64,000 nt of DNA from Bagarius yarrelli (taxonomy: Eukaryota > Chordata > Actinopteri > Siluriformes > Sisoridae): positions 2,446,496 through 2,510,495 of the forward strand of contig VCAZ01000055.1 of NCBI GenBank assembly GCA_005784505.1. The letters run 5' to 3'. This document shows, in pieces, positions 49,909-59,339 of this stretch. The notes under the pieces were generated by a model. The model saw only the letters and a list, made by a program, of their open reading frames with translations, made no database searches and was not told the DNA's origin. The stretch's first letter is position 1. Each line of letters starts with the position of its first letter. Made by a program: the position numbers and the translations under genes.

Positions 49909-52900
49909 GGGAAGTGGTGGCTCATGGTTAAGGTGTTGGATTACCAACCCGAAGGTTGTTGGTTCGATTCCCAGCTCCGGCAAGCCACCACTGCTGGACC
50001 CCTGAGCAAGGCCCTTAACCCCCAATTGCTCAGTTGTATAACAAGGAATATTGTAAGTCGCTCTGGATAAGGGCGTCTGCCAAATGCTGCAAATGTAAAT
50101 GTAAATGTAAATGTACACACACACACACACAGGACATGTGCAGTTCGGTCAGAGCGGCAACAATGCGATAATTAGTTTCCATGCCCGTTGATTTATAATT
50201 ATTGTGTTTAGATGAGTTAAAAGTTTAAGTTTAATTGCAATATTGGCTTATTATAATTGCTTGTAAACGCACTGTATTAATTCATTAGGTTAATATTATG
50301 AAGTATAATTAATAATATTTGGCATACAAAATCTCCTTTTTTACTTCTCCATCTGGAATCCCATTAACCCAGTCCACTGCCCTATTTCTCCACATTCCCA
50401 TCTCTCCCTGTATGCAGGATTCCTCGGGACGATGACCTGATTTCTGTACACTAATGCAACACTAAAGCAGTGCTGAGAATGCAAAGCATAAACACACATC
50501 AAGAGAGAGACGTCCTACTGCCAGCACTGTTTAAGAGCAGAGGCCATCAGCCGAACACACAGGATCCTTAATCAGGAGGTTAAACAACATGACTGCAAAT
50601 GATGACCTTATGTGGCCCCAGACTCGGGTGTCATGTGTATGTTCATGAAGATATAGATTCCATCCAATGTCATACTACTTAAGCAGGTAGTAAATTTAGG
50701 TTAGTCTGTACTTCCCAACTGTTTAAAAAGTATGTTCTATATAGTATGGTTATGGGTATGAATGAAATTAGACATACTCCATTCTGCCATGTTGATATTT
50801 TCATGTGACATATGACGTCACAGTAGCAGGAATTTAACTTGAATGATGTTGAATAAGTGCAATTTAACTACAAGGAACAATTTTGCTTTTTCATTTAAAT
50901 CACTTAAAGCTACTTTAAACACTTAAAAACTTTCAGTCATGGAATAGTAAAACGTACATCCTATACATACTTAAGAATCCGGGCAGGAATGATGGATCAT
51001 TCGGGAACTTTTTGCTTGCTGTAATTCGCAAACTAATGATTCGGACAAACTACTCATCTCATATACTCATTTTCGCCTACTATATGGTATGGAAGTATAC
51101 AATTTCCAAGTCATGACACAAAGAAACTCATTCAAATTAAACAACTCTATTAAGAACAAGATCTGATCACAAACTAAATCAATTAGAAGGCACTAATTTA
51201 TCACCACAGTTTTAATATGACAAAAAAAATGCACTAAAATAACTGCATTTAAAAAACACTAAACTGACCGCTTATATCTTAACTAACACAGACGGACCTG
51301 CAAGACAAGCAGAGAAATAAATCCGAAAATGATTTATACACATTTTTAGTAAAAGAGGTTCATTTGGGGTTTTTTTATTCTAGATGTCACAATATATTTT
51401 TGACAGGAAAACAACATTAGTAAAAAAAATTTCCTGTTCAGCGATGTGCAGCAGCTATTTATAAACCTCATGTAGAGATTTCTATATGCTGTGATTGTGT
51501 CACATTTCGCAAAATAAAAAGTCTTCATAGGATTAAACATCTTGCCATTTGTAAAGAAAAATAAATTCTAAAACTTAAAGAATCAGAATCAGCCATCATT
51601 TTCTGCATCGTCCAGTTGGTTAGGGGGTTAGGGTTTAAAGCACAGGGTCATGATACAGGACCATCCACAGAGGGAGAGAATTAAGGGCCTATATTAAGGG
51701 CCCCAGTAGCTGCAGTTTGTCAGTATTAGGGCTTGAATTTTCGACCTCCTGATTAGGAACCCAGGTTCTCGACTACTGAGCTATTATTGCTTACAAAGGT
51801 TTTACCTGAACAGAACTGTATAGTGTGAGAATAATCTATTTTAATGCAATGCTGTAGGAAAAAAAACCTCCCTAAAATTGTGTTAGGAAGAAAATTGAAC
51901 AAGAACCAGACTTCGGGAGGAACAAATCATCTGGGCATCAGTGGAGTGATTATTGATAATGCCCTGTTTATATACACTATTTTGCCAAAAGTATTGGGAC
52001 ACCTGATTGTCACATCCATATGTTTTTTTGTGACCTGATATAATAATCTCCACACTTCTTTCTACTAGATTGTATTATGTGACTGTGTGGATTAGTCTTC
52101 ATTCAGTTCTAATAGTATTAGTGAGATCAGACACTAATGTTGAGGTAAGGAGGTCTGGGGTTATGTCGGGGTTCCAGTTCATTCTAAAGGTGTTCAGTTT
52201 AAATGGGTTAAGTCAGAATCAGGACGTAAGAGTTCCACTACTCCAATCAGAACACAGCATGTATTCATGGAGATCAGGGGTTTTGTGCACAGGGATGATG
52301 TGATGGTGGAACAGAGTTTGACTCTCTTAGTTTCAGTGAAGAAAGAATGAAATGATGCATCTAAAGACATCCAAGAAAATTAAAAAAAGAAACGGTAGTT
52401 CAGTTTTATGCAAAGGTTTGAGCACCCCTGAAAATGATCATAATTTATAATCTGCTGGGTTTTCAAACTAACAACTTCATTTGGATATAATTTATATCTT
52501 ATAGAAACAGCAACATTTCAGTTCTAAAATAACATTTATTTAAATTAACACAGATAATGCAATGTAAAACATAACAGACAGGTGCAAAAATTTGGGCACC
52601 CCAATGAAATAATGACATCAATATTTAGTAGAGCCACCTTTTTGCTAAAATAACATCACTGGCTGAGAGAAGCGTCTACAGGCTAAGTCATTCAATTCTG
52701 CCTCCAGGTATTTTTTTTCAGGTTAGTCAGGTTTTAAGGCTGGTGAGCATGGACAGCCCATTCTAGAATGGCCATTCTAGAACATTGTATCCGTGTCTGT
52801 GCATGAATTCCTTGGTAGATTTGGAACAATGCTTTGTGTCACTGTCCTGCTAAAAAAAATGTGGCAGAATCGAAGAATGGTTACAGTCAAAGCACAAACC

Positions 52901-55900
52901 ACCTCCAAAAAGCGCCAAGAACATCCTGTGGCTGACAATTGTGTTACAGTCCAGTGAACTTTCCACAAGGAACAATTCAATAGAAAGGTGACGCGGAAAA
53001 AGCCTTTTCTGTGCACTGCTAACAAGTATGCAAAGGCTCATTTAAAGAAAACAGAATTGTTTTGAAATAATGTCCTCTGGACAGATAAAACCAAGATTGA
53101 GTTATTTGGTCACAAACAAAAGCGTTTTGCATGGCGGAAAAAGAACACAGCGTTCCAGAAGAAGAACCTGCTCCTTACTGTAAAATTTGGTGGAGTGCCC
53201 ATGTTATGCTTTGGGGTATCAGCAGATTCTTAAGAAAAATGTTCAAGAATTGGTCGCGGAGTTGAAGTTATACTGCGGTTGGTTGTTTCAGCAGGACAAA
53301 GAGCCATAGCATTGTTCCAAATCTACCAAGAAATCCACGCACAGACACAATATTCTAAAATCTTTAGATTGATTTGAAAAGGACTGTCTATGTACGCCAG
53401 CCATCAAACCTGACCTAACTGGAGAAATTTGTCAAAGAAGAATGGTCCAAAATATAAGAAGAGTATAAGAAGAATCTACAGGCTGCTATTTTAGCAAAAG
53501 TTGTCCCTACTAAATATTGATGTCATTATTTCAATGGGGTGCCCAAATTTTTTCAATGGGGTGCCTGTTTTTTTTATAAATTACATTGCATTGTATCTGT
53601 TGATTAAACAAATGTTATTTTAGAAGCTATAAATTATATGCAAATGAAGTTGCTACTTTGAAAACCTAGCAAATTAATATCATTTTCAGCAATAAAAACA
53701 ACATCAAGGGTATGAGATTGCAGATTGTATAAGTTCCTCATAACTAAACAGGCTATGTACTGGTGTATCTTAGAATTACAGCCTCACTGCACACAACCAG
53801 TTACAAAATCAGCAGGTCAAATTGTTTTCACGCTCAAAGAAAAAACAACCCGCTCAAAACTTCCAACGGCACACCCTCACCTGAGTATTAGCCAGATACC
53901 CCTCACCTCATCAGTCCATCACAATCACATACACTATTTTTACACGAATCTTTACACACGCTTTTATGTATGTGGGTAGACAGGCTACTGTGCTCACTAA
54001 TCGTTAGCATTCCGCTACTGACCTGCTTGCATGATTCTTTGGTTTTCGTCAGAAGCTCCAGCAACCAAGTCCAGGGCCTCTGAGCACCAAAGCTAATTCT
54101 ATCCTCTCCTCCTGCCCGGGTGGCTTCAGAACTAAATAAAGTGATTCGTTAGCTCTTATCATTATGCCTGGCTCCTGTGTGGTTCCTTATGGTCTGCTTA
54201 TGACTAAAACATTTTAGTTTTGTTTATATAATTTCTATAAAATTTAATTCAAGTAAATTCTCAAATTCCTTTTAAGTTTCCAACTGGGAATATTCCCAAA
54301 ACGCCAAGATGAAGTTCCCATGGCAAGTTTCCGGAAAATTTTCACCCCTTTTGCAACACTAGTAACGTTCCAAAAAATTATAAAGAACTGTGGAAGGTCA
54401 GACTGACTTTGAAAAAGCCATGATCAGTAATCACACACACTGACTGTGAGCAGTTCCTGTTCCTTCTCAATTCAGTGCTACTTCTATGGTTATGATTATG
54501 ACATTAAAAAGGCCTGGTGAAGGCCACTTTTTCAGAGAGCTGATATAATACAGGCAATTTATGCTGCAGGTCCCAGAAACATACAATCTGCTCTGGTCTG
54601 GAGGCGAAACAGACACATGCTGCGTGCTGAATTAAGGCTCATTAGGGCCTGTGCAGATTTTCACTCCACTTTAAAGACCAGGGCTTGCTGTCTCTGTGGA
54701 TGCCTGCCAGGACGACCCATATGGAGACTTCTGGACTTTTCCACTCAGCAGATTTCACTTCCAGCTGACTGAATTTCCCTTTAGCACAAATTTCTTTAAA
54801 AAAAAAAAACCAAAACAAGTACTTTCTCTCTCCCATTTTTCACTGTCTCTCTTCAATCAATCAGAATAGCTTTAGTGGGTGTGTGTGAGCACATGTCTCT
54901 CATTGCCTGCACTGCCCCGTGACTCTGCATAAACAGCAGTTTTAGAAGATGTTAAGAAGCACGTGTTCGCTGCACCCTCCCCAGCTGCTGAATGACCTGT
55001 GACAGTAGAGTCAGCTAGTGAGTGGTTGTAAATTTAAAGAAAGAAACACATTACGAGGAATATGAAAAAAAAAAAGGGGGAAAAAAAAAAAACAGTTTTC
55101 CTGCCTGTTCCATTAGGAGAGTAAGAAAGCGAGCTTCGGCTTAGCCACCTGGCATATGTGCTGAAGGCAAATGGAACAGGAAACTGATTTATTAGCTTCT
55201 GACATGCTACTTTTACTCTTCCATTGAGCATCTTCCTGTCTTTTTTAACAGACACCATCACAGTATTTTTGCCGCAGTGATAAATGGACTCTGTGTTCCG
55301 TGACTGATCCCAAACTGTCCTGTGAGGAGAGTGAGAGGGGGTCTGATTTTACAGAAACCTGAGAGCCAGACAAAACCTGAAATCGCCTGCAAATGGACCT
55401 GAATGTTTAAATAGGATGAGTCGCTGAGAAAAACAAGCTAAGGAATGGGGATCTTCTGGGGAAAAAAAAAAAGAACCCAAGATTTGAAAATGCTTTGTAA
55501 TACACGTCTCTATGCTGGTTTAAGTCACCCTGAAATGAGCCAAAAAAGATGACTCTGACTCTATCCTTCAGAAGCCCAGAGGTCCGGCCTCACCGTTACA
55601 GTTGGCACAGGGACGAAACTGAGATGTAGTAGTGGACTGAGTAGGAAGGAGAGGGTGAGAGAGTTTTTCTTCACATATCTCAACATGTAAATCACAACAT
55701 TTAGACTATCTGTACAATAGATGAGTCAGAAGAGACTATTTAATTAAAGGTCAAGTCTGTCAATAGATGAGTCAGAAGAGACTATTTAATTAAAGGTCTA
55801 GTCTACAGAAGTGGTGGCACATGGTTGAGGTGTTGGACTTCCAACCCAAAGATTGTGGGTTTGATTCCCAGCTCCACCAAGCCACCACTGCTGGGCACTC

Positions 55901-58900
55901 CTGAGCAAGGCCCTTAACCCCCAATTGATCAGTTTTATAAAAAAAGATAAATGTAATTCGCTCTGGATAAGGACGTCTGCCAAATGCTGCAAATGTAAAT
56001 GTACAGAAACAGAAAAGTGTTTTACAAAGAGAACAGAATGTGGGAATAACTGTGCCAAAATTTTCTTATTGTTGCTGCAATTTTACAAAAAAGCAGTGCA
56101 AAAACCAAACCAAACCCATTTAGTTGGTAAAGAGATGAAATAGTCTATTGACAAATTAAAAACAAAAATGCTAATATACATACAGAAAACCATGCTCTGA
56201 TGTTAGCCAGCCTTTAGTTACTTTAGTTATCACATATAGAGAAGTAACAATTTCTGTGGGTTGCTATTTAAGCATTTAAGCACAGTCTGGAGCACAAAAT
56301 TATCTGAAATGTCTTTGAAAGTCATATCATTTTATTCTTCAATCACTGAACTGTGAGACTTAAACTCTATTCTAGCATTATAATGTCCCTGTGCACAAAA
56401 CCCCTGAGTGCCATAAAAACATGCTGTGTTCTGGATGTTTTGGAGTAGTGGAACTCTTATGTCCTGTACAAAGTCCTGATTCTGCCTCAACCCCTTTAAA
56501 CTGAGCAGCTTTAGGATGAACTGGAACCCCGACTGAACCCCAGACCTCCTCAACTCAACATTAGTGTCTGAGCTTACTAACACTGTTGGAACTGAATGAA
56601 CACAAATCCACACAGTCACATGATCCAATCTAGTGGAAAGATTATTATAGGTATGGAAATTATTTTAGGGGTAAGAGTGAGACTAACATCAGGATAAGGA
56701 TGATGTTTGATAAAACACATTAATTGTACTTTTTTATACTCTTCCTAGACAAAAGTATTGGAACACCTATCAAACCCTTAATTCAGTGGGTACCAAGCCT
56801 CTGCCCATTTTCTCTTTATATGACTTTTCCATCATACATTCAGGAACAAAAATTCATATTTATATTTCACTGGCTGATTGACAATATCATTATTAGAAAA
56901 ACACCAATGACCTTTAAAAGTATTTTCTTTACAGCATCAGCCGCAGAACAGACATTCTATGACAAGCTGTCAGATAATTCTGGTTCTTTGACAAGTTGTT
57001 AGTGTGGAGTGTTGAAGCTTGACTGGGCTCTGGCCTAATAGTAAATGGGGCCACTGACAGCCACCTATAAACATGTGGAAGCAACCTGCTTGACATTCCT
57101 CTGCAGCTGTCTCCAATGACCAGCATTGTATGGGGTTTGCATCACACAGTGACATCAGGCTTAAAGCATTTAACCAGCTCCATTGACTGCGTTTGCTAAA
57201 TATGGCAGTGGGCTCGAAGTGCAGCTGAGCAGGAGGTTCCATTACACACACTCAAAGACATTCCCCCCCTCAGAGCACAGCAGCCTGCTGCTTTTTAAGA
57301 GATTCTTTGCAGATTAGGTAAAAGATCCTGATATAGAGGAATCTAAATATAGAGAACCAGGTGTAGCTGTTGAGCATTAGCATGAACTAAAAACTTTCTG
57401 ATCCACAACATGGTATTATCACACTTCCTGCTGGATTACACAAAACATTCATACAGAATTTTTATTCAACTTTTATTAATGCTTTCTCTACTTTCTTTTT
57501 CTTCCTCTTCTTGTTCCCTGTCTTCTCGCCTTTTCTTTTGTTACTTTGCGTTTCCTTTCCTTTCCTGTTCTGTCCATTTCCTTTCTTTACCTTTTCTTTC
57601 CTTTTTCTTACCTCCACCTTTCCTTTCTTCTGAGAAAAAGATTTAGGAGCCCTAGCTGAAAACGTAAATTTAAGGAATAAAATGTCTCTGTTAAAAAACA
57701 AACAATTAACACTGATAAATTTAATAGACACTACCTCCAACAGTATTAGAGTAAACTGACCAACAGGTTTTCTTAATGAAAGAGATGATAAATCAAAATT
57801 TCTGCTTTCCCCCTGACAATTACATTTTTTTCTTTTAAACATCCTTAAACCTGTTACATATTTTAAAGTCACCAACACGAAATAAAGCTCTGAATATCTC
57901 CTTTTAGCTCTCGGTTTAAATAAAACCAACATGAATACCAGACAGCTGGTCTATGAGAGAAAAAACCCCATTTTACAGCTAAAAAAATTACAACCATCGC
58001 TGCTGATAAAGAAAAAACCCAGACATTGTACAGACAAACAGACAAAAATAAAACAGCAGCTGATAACAAACATTGTGAAGAAAATCCAAAAACAAAGGAA
58101 TGCAAAGCTTTTGTTCATTTAGAAATATTTTTGATTTCTTCTAATAATGTTATAACTGTCACTCATAAAAATGGGAAACTTTATTTAATGCTAAAATTTA
58201 AGGTCAATTTGTTTGATTCCAATTAGTTTCAGTTGCATATTTGATCAATCAAACACAAAGTGCATTCTTTAAATACCTCCATCTAGTGTTGAGCAGGTAT
58301 CAGTATCTATTTTTGGTCTAAAAAGAATGAATGAAAATGAAAAACATTCATGAGAAGCCATGTTGGTGGCTACAAAAACACTGCACTTTTGAATGCTAGC
58401 CAAAAACCTTAAATTTCTCTTCCATCACTGACTGAGAACCCAAACCAACTGAACCGGTTTACTATCAATCACTTTTTTACTACAATTCAGGACACACAGG
58501 TTTCTTCGAGAAAGAACAGCTTGTTTCTGTTAAATAATAAACTAATTCTAACCTCATACCTAAACAGCCGGTTTTACAATGCGAATAATCGTAACTCTTA
58601 AAAAAAACATACAATCTTTTAATATCATGTGGTTTCATGTGTTGTGGGCTAGTGGACCATCAATACACAAAATTATGAAGAAATCTTTAAAACACTTAAT
58701 TACATTACCTTTTCTTCTTTTTGGACAGAGAATCTGACTCTTTATACAGTATGTAATAAAAGTACATCAAAATAACTAATAACACTTCAAATTGAAGCCT
58801 GATGTAGAAATAATAGATAATAATAGATAACGAGTAATTCATGGTGAAATATTACACCCAACACTGCTGCCAAAATAGTGCCAGGCCAAATGGACTCTTC

Positions 58901-59333
58901 TTTGTCCAAAAAAAAAAGATTAACTGCAGTAATAAAATTAAAAGCATCTTAGTTTAGTTGTATGTACAATTATGCTGAAAATTTATTGTACATTTGTTTT
59001 TTGTGGTTTTGTTTTTATGTTTACCACTTTAATTTGTAGGCTACAACTTTAGAATAAAGGTATGGAATGGAATTTATGTCACCACTCATCTGGTTCACTT
59101 CATCTCGCATCAGCATGACCTCATATTGAACCTGCTCAGGAGATTAACCACCACATGCGGCTGAATTATTGTTTAACTAAACTGACTGAAGCTACTTGTG
59201 CATCTTTCAGCATACAGTATTACCTATTTATAAACTCATTTTAGAAAGTTTGATCCTCACCGTCTCTGCAAATCTAGTTCCTCTGGCGACGGGCCATTCT
59301 GCACCTGAGGGCTCTGCCTTGGCAACGTGGGGC
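34598..59333 (-). CDS. enah: ENAH (Mena), 3' part: LERER, proline-rich and EVH2 exons
   Basis: Twelve exons, in transcript order: 59333-59261, 45913-45555, 41952-41281, 40097-39772, 39506-39370, 38754-38706, 38519-38468, 37755-37689, 37100-37041, 35567-35483, 35343-35286 and 34635-34598 (stop TAA). Phases agree at every join and all introns are GT-AG. Order of parts: linker PTLPRQ, LERER repeats, an RRTS PKA-type site, long proline-rich parts, and LSGLAAALAGAKLRKVSR (G-actin site). Then come GLMEEMSALLARRRRIAEKG (F-actin site), KPWERTNTINGSKSPVI, and the coiled-coil tetramerisation tail ending GKSSSA. Ena/VASP proteins bind FP4 ligands through EVH1, recruit profilin-actin and speed barbed-end growth in lamellipodia and filopodia. 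The EVH1 exons are not seen and should lie beyond 64000. Confidence 0.95.
34819..35060 (-). repeat. Interspersed repeat, copy A of three
   Basis: On the minus strand, GTGACTGTGTGGATTTGTGT, GTTAAGTTGAGGAGGTCTGG and TTCAGTTTAAAGGGGTTGAG. The same phrases occur at 52070-52330 (plus) and 56380-56640 (minus). It lies in ENAH intron 13, probably as a degraded MITE. Confidence 0.65.
35286..35343 (-). CDS. enah: ENAH exon, EVH2 coiled coil
   Basis: Encodes DILEEMRKELSKLKEELID, phase 0 to 1. In Ena/VASP proteins this heptad stretch forms the tetramer. Confidence 0.94.
35483..35567 (-). CDS. enah: ENAH exon before the coiled coil
   Basis: Encodes PRSTPTPTGSLSANGVPTE and then TLDYDRLKQ, phase 2 to 0. 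Acceptor TTCTCAG; donor CAG|GTCATT, which is weaker than the others. Confidence 0.92.
36746..37018 (-). repeat. Long purine tract; pyrimidine-rich in the ENAH transcript
   Basis: Over 270 bp of almost pure A/G on the plus strand, including (AAAAG)n and long A runs. In the ENAH pre-mRNA it is a U/C-rich tract starting about 20 nt after the donor of the 37041-37100 exon. Confidence 0.9.
37041..37100 (-). CDS. enah: ENAH cassette exon, 11a-like (60 bp)
   Basis: Encodes RDSLWRNQTSTEKYPDSLN plus split arginines at both ends. It matches the mammalian 11a exon (RDSPRKNQ...YDSLHR) in position, motif order and near-equal length (21 residues there). Acceptor CTCACAG, donor CAG|GTATAAG. Both ends are in phase 2, so skipping keeps the frame. 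In mammals this exon is included in epithelial cells under ESRP control and carries a phosphoserine that alters Mena function; the Arg-Asp-Ser motif is retained here. That it is alternatively spliced in this fish is inferred. Confidence 0.85.
37356..37439 (-). repeat. (TG)42 microsatellite; (CA)n in the ENAH transcript
   Basis: 84 bp of perfect TG on the plus strand. It lies in the ENAH intron between the exon at 37689-37755 and the 11a-like exon. A short (CA)9 run is at 37132-37150, near the 11a-like acceptor. Confidence 0.97.
37689..37755 (-). CDS. enah: ENAH exon with KPWERTNT motif
   Basis: Encodes D-MPRKPWERTNTINGSKSPVIG-R, phase 1 to 2. The RKPWERTNT core is nearly the same as in mammals. 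Acceptor CTGCAG, donor CAG|GTACGA. Confidence 0.94.
38310..38320. repeat. Short (ATCT)n run
   Basis: About four copies of the tetranucleotide in an ENAH intron. Confidence 0.8.
38468..38519 (-). CDS. enah: ENAH exon after the F-actin site (second)
   Basis: Encodes EEVEATITPKLSACSTP, phase 0 to 1. This part of the EVH2 linker is poorly conserved, but phase and place fit. Confidence 0.88.
38706..38754 (-). CDS. enah: ENAH exon completing the F-actin-binding block
   Basis: Encodes RRIAEKGSSPEPESKS after the split arginine, phase 2 to 0. Together with the previous exon it gives LLARRRRIAEKG. Confidence 0.92.
39370..39506 (-). CDS. enah: ENAH exon with F-actin-binding motif
   Basis: Encodes NEESCSGAAGAAAASS, then GNGPLPGGGGLMEEMSALLA and RR, phase 0 to 2. 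The GNGPLP...LMEEMSALLARR core is the EVH2 block B start. The alanine-rich run replaces a serine/asparagine-rich stretch of mammals. Confidence 0.93.
39772..40097 (-). CDS. enah: ENAH proline-rich exon with G-actin site
   Basis: 108 codons, phase 1 to 0. It starts DLLQTVPTLPTPPPLPPG, carries three blocks of the GPPPPP type, and ends with LSGLAAALAGAKLRKVSR. The proline blocks are the profilin and SH3/WW docking region; the last motif is the WH2-like G-actin-binding part of EVH2. The plus strand here is strongly G-rich. Confidence 0.94.
40954..41132. mobile_element. Short hAT MITE (179 bp) with target-site duplication, in ENAH intron
   Basis: The left end is CAGGGGTGTCCAAACTAGGT. The right end, on the minus strand, is TAGTGGTGTCCAAACTCGGT. 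The flanks are gcttaaga (40946-40953) and gctcaaga (41133-41140), agreeing at 7 of 8 bases. It sits about 150 bp from the donor of the 672-bp proline-rich exon. Confidence 0.85.
41281..41952 (-). CDS. enah: ENAH large proline/serine-rich exon (neuronal-type), with internal acceptor
   Basis: 672 bp, phase 1 at both ends. The long part encodes about 200 residues rich in Pro, Ser and Thr (for example PTPNYPPPTSSPSLVPPPTP). This is like the large optional exon that makes the neuron-specific Mena form in mammals. The last 66 bp encode CPANADCSVNSVLGDSSAPE, matching the constitutive NSVLGDSSASEPG of mammals. Just before that part the minus strand reads CCCTCTCCTTCTACAG, a strong acceptor in the same phase. 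Use of that acceptor would give exon 41346-41281 and the short form. Confidence 0.88.
41960..44930 (-). other. ENAH intron 2 (of those seen), proximal part
   Basis: No coding exon recognised; short ORFs at 42363-42742 and 43125-43406 lack splice context. The first 150 bp upstream of the acceptor is pyrimidine-rich on the transcript strand (CTCTTTCTTTTTTCCTTCC-like). Confidence 0.45.
44938..45022 (-). repeat. L2-type LINE 3' tail
   Basis: ATTCAATTCAATTCAATTTT then TTGTATAGCGCTTTTTACAG and AAAGCAGCTTTACACAAT, the reverse of a well-known fish LINE 3' end with a (TTGAAT)n tail. The same tail is present in direct orientation near 48310-48355. Confidence 0.75.
45555..45913 (-). CDS. enah: ENAH LERER-repeat exon
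   Basis: 359 bp, phase 2 to 1, 119 full codons. It starts QLQELQRQKELERERLERER and continues with LERER/QERER/LEREQ units to about the 100th codon. It then ends ELIDREDSDRGRRTSNA. In mammals the repeat region binds the alpha-5 integrin tail and actin filaments. The RRTS near the end fits the PKA site equivalent to VASP Ser157 (RRVS). A shift from pure ERER to QHQERER and EHAEQER units gives charge-rich, probably helical sequence. Opposite-strand ORFs here are shadows of the repeat. Confidence 0.95.
45920..47190 (-). other. ENAH intron 1 (of those seen), part
   Basis: No feature I can support apart from AT-rich unique-looking sequence. Short ORFs only. Confidence 0.4.
47200..47610 (+). mobile_element. 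LINE 3' fragment (L2-like) with (TCTAA)n tail
   Basis: Contains CTAAACTATGGAATTGCCCA, GACAATGTTCGGGGTTCAG and CTCCTTAGCCAGGCATACAC, which match the C-terminal coding end of fish L2-type LINEs. It ends in AATAAAGTTAAATCTAATCT at about 47576-47606. Frames are broken. Confidence 0.6.
47667..48073 (+). repeat. 104-bp direct duplication 199 bp apart
   Basis: 47667-47770 and 47970-48073 are identical except for one base (CCTTCAT against CCCTCAT). Each carries ATGAACAGCAGCTTCGTTCA and ends TTCGAGGATGGACT. The spacer 47771-47969 has a different sequence. The second copy runs on into a LINE 3' region. Confidence 0.93.
48085..48360 (+). mobile_element. L2-type LINE 3' untranslated end
   Basis: GTGTCACCCAGATGAGGATT, GAGTCTGGTTCCTCTCAGGG, TGTAAAGCTGCTTTGTCTAT and the tail GCGAATTGAATTGAATT. 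This is the standard 3' end of a very common fish LINE family. Confidence 0.78.
48950..49128 (+). repeat. Second SINE family, copy 1
   Basis: AAGCAAGGCCCTAACCTTTT, GGGCGCTGTGCCATGGCTGA, CTGACCCTAAATTCTTAAGC and AAAGAATTTCACTGTGAAG. The tail differs from the L2-tailed family; 62154-62360 shares it. Confidence 0.7.
49869..50131 (+). repeat. SINE inserted in a CA microsatellite
   Basis: (CA)19 at 49869-49906, then a full SINE at 49907-50114, then (AC)n at 50115-50131. The SINE has the A-box region GTGGCTCATGGTTAAGG, the B box GGTTCGATTCC, the body GAGCAAGGCCCTTAACCCCC and tail TAAGTCGCTCTGGATAAGGG. Three to four ATGTAA repeats follow. It is the best-preserved copy in the window. Confidence 0.9.
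50132..51590 (-). other. ENAH intron, no feature seen
   Basis: AT-rich; no exon, RNA or repeat I can support. Confidence 0.4.
51600..51795 (-). repeat. Degenerate SINE, reverse orientation
   Basis: AAGGGCCTATATTAAGGGCC, TTAGGGCTTGAATTTTCGAC and CTCGACTACTGAGCTATTAT, the reverse of a tRNA-like head and body. Diverged. Confidence 0.5.
51970..52330 (+). mobile_element. Tc1/mariner-like MITE, copy B of three
   Basis: Begins TATACACTATTTTGCCAAAAGTATTGGGAC, a terminal phrase typical of fish Tc1/mariner-related elements (first 20 bases 51970-51989 decide it). Then GTGACTGTGTGGATTAGTCT, CAGTTTAAATGGGTTAAGTC and CAGGGGTTTTGTGCACAGGG. Shares its middle with the copies at 34819 and 56380. Confidence 0.6.
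52395..53700 (+). mobile_element. Decayed Tc1-like transposon
   Basis: The left end has GTTTTATGCAAAGGTTTGAG followed by CACCCCTGAAAATG. The inner part keeps transposase traces on the plus strand: VLWTDKTKIELFGHKQKR (about 53070-53130), WRKKNTAFQKKN, and a C-terminal piece at 53280-53370. These match the DDE region of Tc1-like enzymes. Stops break the frame. The right end near 53640-53700 is degraded. A stretch near 52776-52857 is an inverted copy of 53285-53370. Confidence 0.78.
53705..55800 (-). other. ENAH intron, no feature seen
   Basis: Only short ORFs without motifs. Poly-A/G-rich patch at 55062-55092. Tandem 44-bp phrase at 55717-55755 and 55759-55797 (AATAGATGAGTCAGAAGAGA), a short direct repeat just before the next SINE. 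Confidence 0.45.
55806..56003 (+). repeat. tRNA-derived SINE
   Basis: GTGGTGGCACATGGTTGAGG, GTGGGTTTGATTCCCAGCTC, GAGCAAGGCCCTTAACCCCC and a tail ending GCTGCAAATGTAAATGTAC. Confidence 0.85.
56380..56770 (-). mobile_element. Tc1/mariner-like MITE, copy C of three
   Basis: On the minus strand: GTGACTGTGTGGATTTGTGT, GTTGAGTTGAGGAGGTCTGG, CAGTTTAAAGGGGTTGAGG and GTGCACAGGGACATTATAAT. The phrase CAAAAGTATTGGAACACCTA near 56749-56768 resembles a terminal repeat. Confidence 0.55.
56790..59255 (-). other. ENAH intron, no coding feature
   Basis: A T/C-rich patch at 57480-57640 makes a lysine-rich ORF on the minus strand (57462-57932) that I take as low-complexity chance. No exon seen between the LERER exon and 59261. 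Confidence 0.45.
59261..59333 (-). CDS. enah: ENAH linker exon after EVH1
   Basis: 73 bp, phase 1 to 2. Encodes PTLPRQSPQVQNGPSPEELD and LQR, matching the mammalian PTLPRQNSQ...QVQNGPSQEELEIQRR. Acceptor ACTACAG; donor CG|GTGAGG. It is the most upstream ENAH exon I can recognise here. Confidence 0.94.
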
Positions 59334-59339
59334 CTGTAG

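Noticed and set aside
49920..49990. tRNA-gene-like A and B boxes
   Set aside because: Part of the SINE head; no full cloverleaf, and the same sequence recurs many times with SINE bodies and tails.
57462..57932. 156-codon Lys/Arg-rich minus-strand ORF
   Set aside because: Low-complexity C-terminus over a T/C-rich patch, no domain and no splice context in an ENAH intron.
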